Below are positions 62,457-64,000 of a stretch of 64,000 nt of DNA, piece after piece (positions within the stretch are counted from its first letter, which is position 1; each line of letters starts with the position of its first letter). A program made the position numbers and the translations under genes. Origin of the DNA: Betaproteobacteria bacterium HGW-Betaproteobacteria-3 (GTDB lineage: Bacteria; Pseudomonadota; Gammaproteobacteria; Burkholderiales; Burkholderiaceae_C); assembly GCA_002842205.1 (NCBI GenBank), contig PHCI01000005.1, forward strand, positions 62,001-126,000, read 5' to 3'. The notes below the pieces were generated by a model that was given only the letters and a program-made list of their open reading frames with translations, was not told the DNA's origin and ran no database searches.

Positions 62457-62897
62457 TCAGGCAGGCTCGTCGTGCCCGGCCACCAGCTTGCCGAGCAAGA
62501 CCGTGAACTGCAACCGTTCATCGGCCGTGAGCGGCGCCACCAGCCGCGTTTGCGTCCGGCGTACCGCCCGTTTCATGCCCTCGACTGCCGCCGCACCGTC
62601 CGGTGTCACCCACAGCAGCTTGCGCCGCTTGTCACGGCCGTCGGCCTCGCGCCGGACCCAGCCCTTGGCTTCCAGGCGACCGATGACCGAGCCCGAGGTC
62701 GCCGCGTCAAACGCCACGCGGTTTGCCAGCGTGACCTGGTCTTCACCGGGCGTGTCAATCAGGGCGTTGAGGATGGCGAACTGCACCGGCGTGACCTCAA
62801 ACCCCGCAGTTTCTTCCATGAAGATCGCCACCGCCCGCTGGTGCGCACGGCGGATCAGGTGTCCGGGTGCGTGCTGGAAATCAAAGCTCTTGATCAT
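62457..62897 (-). CDS. MarR-family transcriptional regulator
   Basis: 146 residues. The winged HTH of the MarR group is visible: FEVTPVQFAILNALIDTPGE, VTLANRVAFDAATSGSVIGR, then RREADGRDKRRKLLWVTPDG. Divergent from the FAD monooxygenase gene 103 nt away, and so its likely repressor, relieved by an aromatic acid. The divergent pair MarR / 3-hydroxybenzoate- or salicylate-type hydroxylase is common in Burkholderiales. Confidence 0.92.
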   Translation of the reverse strand: MIKSFDFQHAPGHLIRRAHQRAVAIFMEETAGFEVTPVQFAILNALIDTPGEDQVTLANRVAFDAATSGSVIGRLEAKGWVRREADGRDKRRKLLWVTPDGAAAVEGMKRAVRRTQTRLVAPLTADERLQFTVLLGKLVAGHDEPA

Positions 62898-62945
62898 GGG
62901 CACAGTGTATCGAGCGCCGGGCCATTGGCGCTGCTTGCGACCCTG

Positions 62946-62968
62946 CAAATTAATATGTATACTTATCT
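62946..62968. promoter_or_regulatory. candidate MarR operator / promoter of the FAD monooxygenase gene
   Basis: AAATTAATATGTATACTTAT is an AT-rich, imperfect palindrome centred on GTATAC in an otherwise GC-rich gap between the two divergent genes. Its TATGTATAC part can act as a -10 region with TTGCGA upstream. MarR proteins usually bind AT-rich palindromes of this size overlapping the promoter. Confidence 0.55.
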
Positions 62969-63000
62969 TTTGGAGACAGATCAGGTAAGGAGACACCTCC

Positions 63001-64000
63001 ATGACGCAGTCACTCCCCATTCTCGTTGCCGGTGGCGGCATTGGCGGCCTGGCCGCTGCATCGGTCCTGGCCCGCGACGGGCACGCCGTCACGGTGCTGG
63101 AGCAGGCCGCGGAGTTCGGTGAAATTGGCGCCGGTATCCAGCTCGGGCCCAACATCTTCAAGATGTTTGACTACCTTGGCATCACCGCGGCGGTCAATCA
63201 GGTGGCGTACTTCCCGCCAGGCCTGGGCATGATGGACGTGCGCACTGGCGAACGCGTGGTGCGCGTGCCGCTGGGCGACGTGTCGCGGGCGGCCTACGGT
63301 TTTCCGTACGGCGTGATTTACCGGGCCGACCTGCACGATGTGTTTCTGGCCCAGTGCCGCGCGCTCCCCAATGTGACGCTGCGCACCCGCGCCAGGGTGG
63401 CCTCGTTCACCCAGGACGATCATGGCGTGGTGGTCACGTTCGAAGGCGGCGAAACCCTGGCGGGTGCCGCGCTGATCGGTGCCGACGGCCTCTGGAGCCG
63501 CGTGCGTGAAGCGGTGGTGGGCGACGGCAAGCCGCGTGTTTCGGGCCACATCGCCTACCGCGCCGTGCTCAAGCGCGAAGACGTGCCTGCGCACCTGTGG
63601 GACGACGACGTGACGCTCTGGGGCGGCGAGAAGACCCACTTGGTCACCTACCCGCTGCGGCGTGGCGAACTGTTCAACCTGGTCGCCGTGTTCCACAGCG
63701 ACAAATACGACGAGGGCTGGAACACGTTTGGCGATACCGCCGAGCTGGGCGAGCGCTTTGCCCACGCCGTGCCACGCGTGAAGGAACTGCTGGGCAAGAT
63801 TGAGACCTGGAAGATGTGGGTGCTGTGCGACCGCGAGCCTGTGAAGAACTGGACCGACCGGCGCGTCACCCTGCTCGGCGACGCCGCACACCCCATGCTG
63901 CAATACCTGGCCCAGGGCGCCGGGCAAGCCATCGAGGACGCGGTGGTGCTGAGCGAGGCGTTGCGGTTCACCCGTGGCAATGTGCAGGAAGCCTTTCAGA
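63001..64000 (+). CDS. FAD-dependent aromatic monooxygenase (3-hydroxybenzoate 6-hydroxylase / salicylate hydroxylase group), 3' end outside window
   Basis: 333 codons are visible and the frame is open at the window end; the family is about 400 residues. Group A flavoprotein hydroxylase motifs: the N-terminal VAGGGIGGLAAASVLARDGH with acidic VLEQ, the DG motif LIGADGLWSRVREAVVG, and the second FAD motif VTLLGDAAHPMLQYLAQGAG. GIQLGPNIFKMFDYLGI is typical of the 3-hydroxybenzoate 6-hydroxylase subgroup, which makes gentisate. ATG 63001 follows GGAGAC. MarR-controlled by position. Confidence 0.9.
   Translation, partial: MTQSLPILVAGGGIGGLAAASVLARDGHAVTVLEQAAEFGEIGAGIQLGPNIFKMFDYLGITAAVNQVAYFPPGLGMMDVRTGERVVRVPLGDVSRAAYGFPYGVIYRADLHDVFLAQCRALPNVTLRTRARVASFTQDDHGVVVTFEGGETLAGAALIGADGLWSRVREAVVGDGKPRVSGHIAYRAVLKREDVPAHLWDDDVTLWGGEKTHLVTYPLRRGELFNLVAVFHSDKYDEGWNTFGDTAELGERFAHAVPRVKELLGKIETWKMWVLCDREPVKNWTDRRVTLLGDAAHPMLQYLAQGAGQAIEDAVVLSEALRFTRGNVQEAFQ

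Overview
The window looks like chromosomal DNA of a Betaproteobacterium of the order Burkholderiales, most likely family Comamonadaceae (Hydrogenophaga/Acidovorax/Rhodoferax/Polaromonas-like). The evidence is the high GC content, the gene neighbourhoods (cysI-DUF934-cysH-cysD-cysN; sigma factor-DUF3619-DUF3106-RDD; ilvBHC-pssA-leuA) and short dispersed repeats of a kind I associate with this family. Genus cannot be fixed by eye.

Layout. 0-7.3 kb: assimilatory sulfate reduction (APS reductase route), followed by a 7Fe ferredoxin and a thioredoxin-reductase-like ferredoxin-NADP reductase. 7.4-9.7 kb: a TPP (THI-box) riboswitch in front of a TonB-dependent outer-membrane receptor. 9.77 kb: tRNA-Asn(GUU), followed to about 17 kb by a decayed, lower-GC accessory segment. 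It holds a frameshifted XRE regulator, a PcfJ-like gene, fragments of a type I restriction system (hsdR and hsdS, no hsdM), two toxin-antitoxin pairs and a broken PD-(D/E)XK-type gene. 17-26 kb: GST, aldo/keto reductase, ABC solute-binding protein, FKBP, hydroxylase, the N-degron transferases aat-bpt, an IclR regulator and PbpG. 26-33 kb: branched-chain amino acid genes leuA (with leader peptide and attenuator), pssA, ilvC, ilvH and ilvB, all on the minus strand. 33-39 kb: sigma factor cluster, dgkA, LOG protein, PII and nadE. 38-48 kb: an acyltransferase-like gene, a secreted lipase-like hydrolase, a wax ester synthase/DGAT, a second hydrolase, and soluble and proton-pumping pyrophosphatases. 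48-52 kb: small accessory genes and maiA. 52-64 kb: dbpA, then three sets of oxidoreductase genes each with its own regulator. The first is LysR/AhpD-like/PNPOx-FNR-ferredoxin fusion. The second is GntR/Rieske oxygenase/glutamine-synthetase-like/[2Fe-2S] ferredoxin/ABM monooxygenase. The third is MarR/FAD monooxygenase and is cut by the window end.

Most notable are the dispersed repeats. A 45-55 nt AT-containing element (family A, 11 copies seen) and a GC-rich element of up to about 95 nt (family C, 5 sites) lie not only between genes but in frame inside conserved ones: DUF934, CysN (both families), the TonB receptor signal peptide, a DUF482-type protein (both families, C in tandem), wax synthase/DGAT, a [2Fe-2S] ferredoxin and the GS-like protein. 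They read through as extra peptide, usually at N-termini or loops. Other regulatory findings are the riboswitch-controlled receptor and the leu leader. No rRNA, CRISPR array, intact transposase or integrase was seen.
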